64,000 nucleotides of DNA, from assembly GCF_008831285.2 (NCBI RefSeq), contig NC_045141.1, positions 25,033,315-25,097,314 on the forward strand. Direction: 5' to 3'. The notes beneath the pieces are model-generated. The model saw nothing but the letters and a program-made list of their open reading frames with translations, searched no databases and was not told the origin of the DNA. The translations under genes and the position numbers were made by a program. Numbering within the stretch: position 1 is the first letter of the stretch; each line of letters begins with the position of its first letter. Source of the stretch: Nymphaea colorata (Eukaryota > Streptophyta > Magnoliopsida > Nymphaeales > Nymphaeaceae). Below, piece by piece: positions 63,140 to 64,000 of the stretch.

Positions 63140-64000
63140 GAGACAAAAATTCCAAATTCAAATTCATTGTCTGAAGTGGATTAGATTGGACCACTGATCT
63201 CGATCCGAGAGCCAAAATTCAAATCCAACTTTTTACATCAGATCAGATTGGACCTTTGATCTAGACCCAAGATCCAAAATTAAAATCTAACATCTAAACT
63301 AGAGCATATTGGACCTCTTATTGAAATTCAATGTCTAAAGCGAATCAGTTTAAGCCTCTAACCCAAATCATTGATCCCAAACCAAAATCTGCTGCCTAAC
63401 ACAAAATAGATCAGACCACTGATTCAAATCGGGTATTTCAATCTGACTTCAACACTTTCTCTTGGTCACATCACACCTTTTTATCAAAATTCCCATCCGA
63501 CATCTATGGCATTGCTATGATATTATTTCTCATCAAATAAATTTGCATATATGATTGTACATGGAAAGTTGAAATCTTTATCAATTGGACAAAGATTATT
63601 TTCAAGACTAATGTCCTTTCAAGTTGTTTATTGAGATGCTTGGGAGATCACTACATCATGCCGAAAAAGTGGATCATAGATCCTGATCCTACACTGAAAT
63701 ACAAATCCAAGCACAACATGTAAATATAAGATCATATTAGACTTGTGATCTATACTCGTTGCAAAATCCAAATCCAACAACTAAAGGTGGATAGGTAAGA
63801 CCTCTGGTCCAGACCCAAGATATAAATCAGGTTAAGCGTCTTATTCAAATAATTGATTTCAAAACAAAATCCAACACTTAAGCAGGACAGATCAGACCTC
63901 TGTCCCGAACCCATGATCTGAATTTCAACACCTATACCGGATCAGATGAGACCCTTGATCCAAATTCAACGTCTTAATTGAATCAGATTAAGCCGGATCA
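63140..64000. repeat. Degenerate ~60-bp-period repeat array running off the window
   Basis: Repeating core words such as gatcagattggacctttgat, ctagacccaagatccaaaat and aatccaac occur roughly every 55-70 bp from about 63178 to the right edge, with a less ordered gap at 63440-63640. No coding frame. It resembles a decayed satellite or the inside of a repeat-rich element. Confidence 0.65.

Overview
This is a flowering-plant nuclear DNA window: AT-rich, with intron-rich split genes (GT-AG introns), long AT and CT microsatellites, transposon remains and a decayed piece of chloroplast DNA. I cannot name the species. I rebuilt three complete host genes exon by exon, all on the minus strand. Every exon junction kept the reading frame, which is the main support for the models.

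Layout, left to right. Positions 1-5,000 hold the promoter and a 28-nt first coding exon of an unidentified minus-strand gene (ATG at 4905). To its left lies an apparently intact hAT-type transposase gene (1340-3757, 3 exons, 743 aa), bracketed by two imperfect direct copies of a ~500-bp segment (222-739 and 4226-4722). Positions 5,618-6,540 are a plastid rpoB fragment inserted in nuclear DNA and broken by frameshifts. A FAR1-like exon fragment follows at about 7,270-7,511. Positions 10,636-17,576 encode mitochondrial chaperonin CPN60/HSP60 (18 coding exons, 575 aa). Its introns hold a 214-bp hAT-type MITE with 8-bp target duplications and a ~730-bp tandem duplication. Positions 20,527-36,622 encode the microtubule-associated protein CLASP (21 coding exons, 1,443 aa). 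Positions 36.9-44.2 kb are gene-poor, with a GAGCTCGAG-type minisatellite, a 297-bp tandem duplication and an (AT)n(AG)n tract. Positions 44,267-54,639 encode a plant RNI-like leucine-rich-repeat protein with an F-box-like N-terminus (15 coding exons, 658 aa), plus a separate 5'UTR exon near 55.6-55.7 kb that carries a short uORF.

From 55.7 kb to the end the DNA is a mosaic. It contains a 38-bp minisatellite, a fragment resembling an extra-large G-protein exon, and a ~420-bp inverted-orientation copy of an intron-exon segment of the neighbouring LRR gene with a nonsense codon in the copied exon. It also has a possible solo LTR, a relic of the same hAT end seen near 0.9 kb, and a degenerate ~60-bp-period repeat that runs off the right edge.

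The three host genes serve unrelated jobs (mitochondrial protein folding, cortical microtubule dynamics, a probable protein-interaction scaffold). They are neighbours, not an operon. The most notable structures are the chimeric gene-fragment region at 58.2-60.6 kb, the intact hAT transposase whose N-terminal zinc finger looks shortened, and the plastid insertion. No CRISPR, rRNA or tRNA gene was seen.
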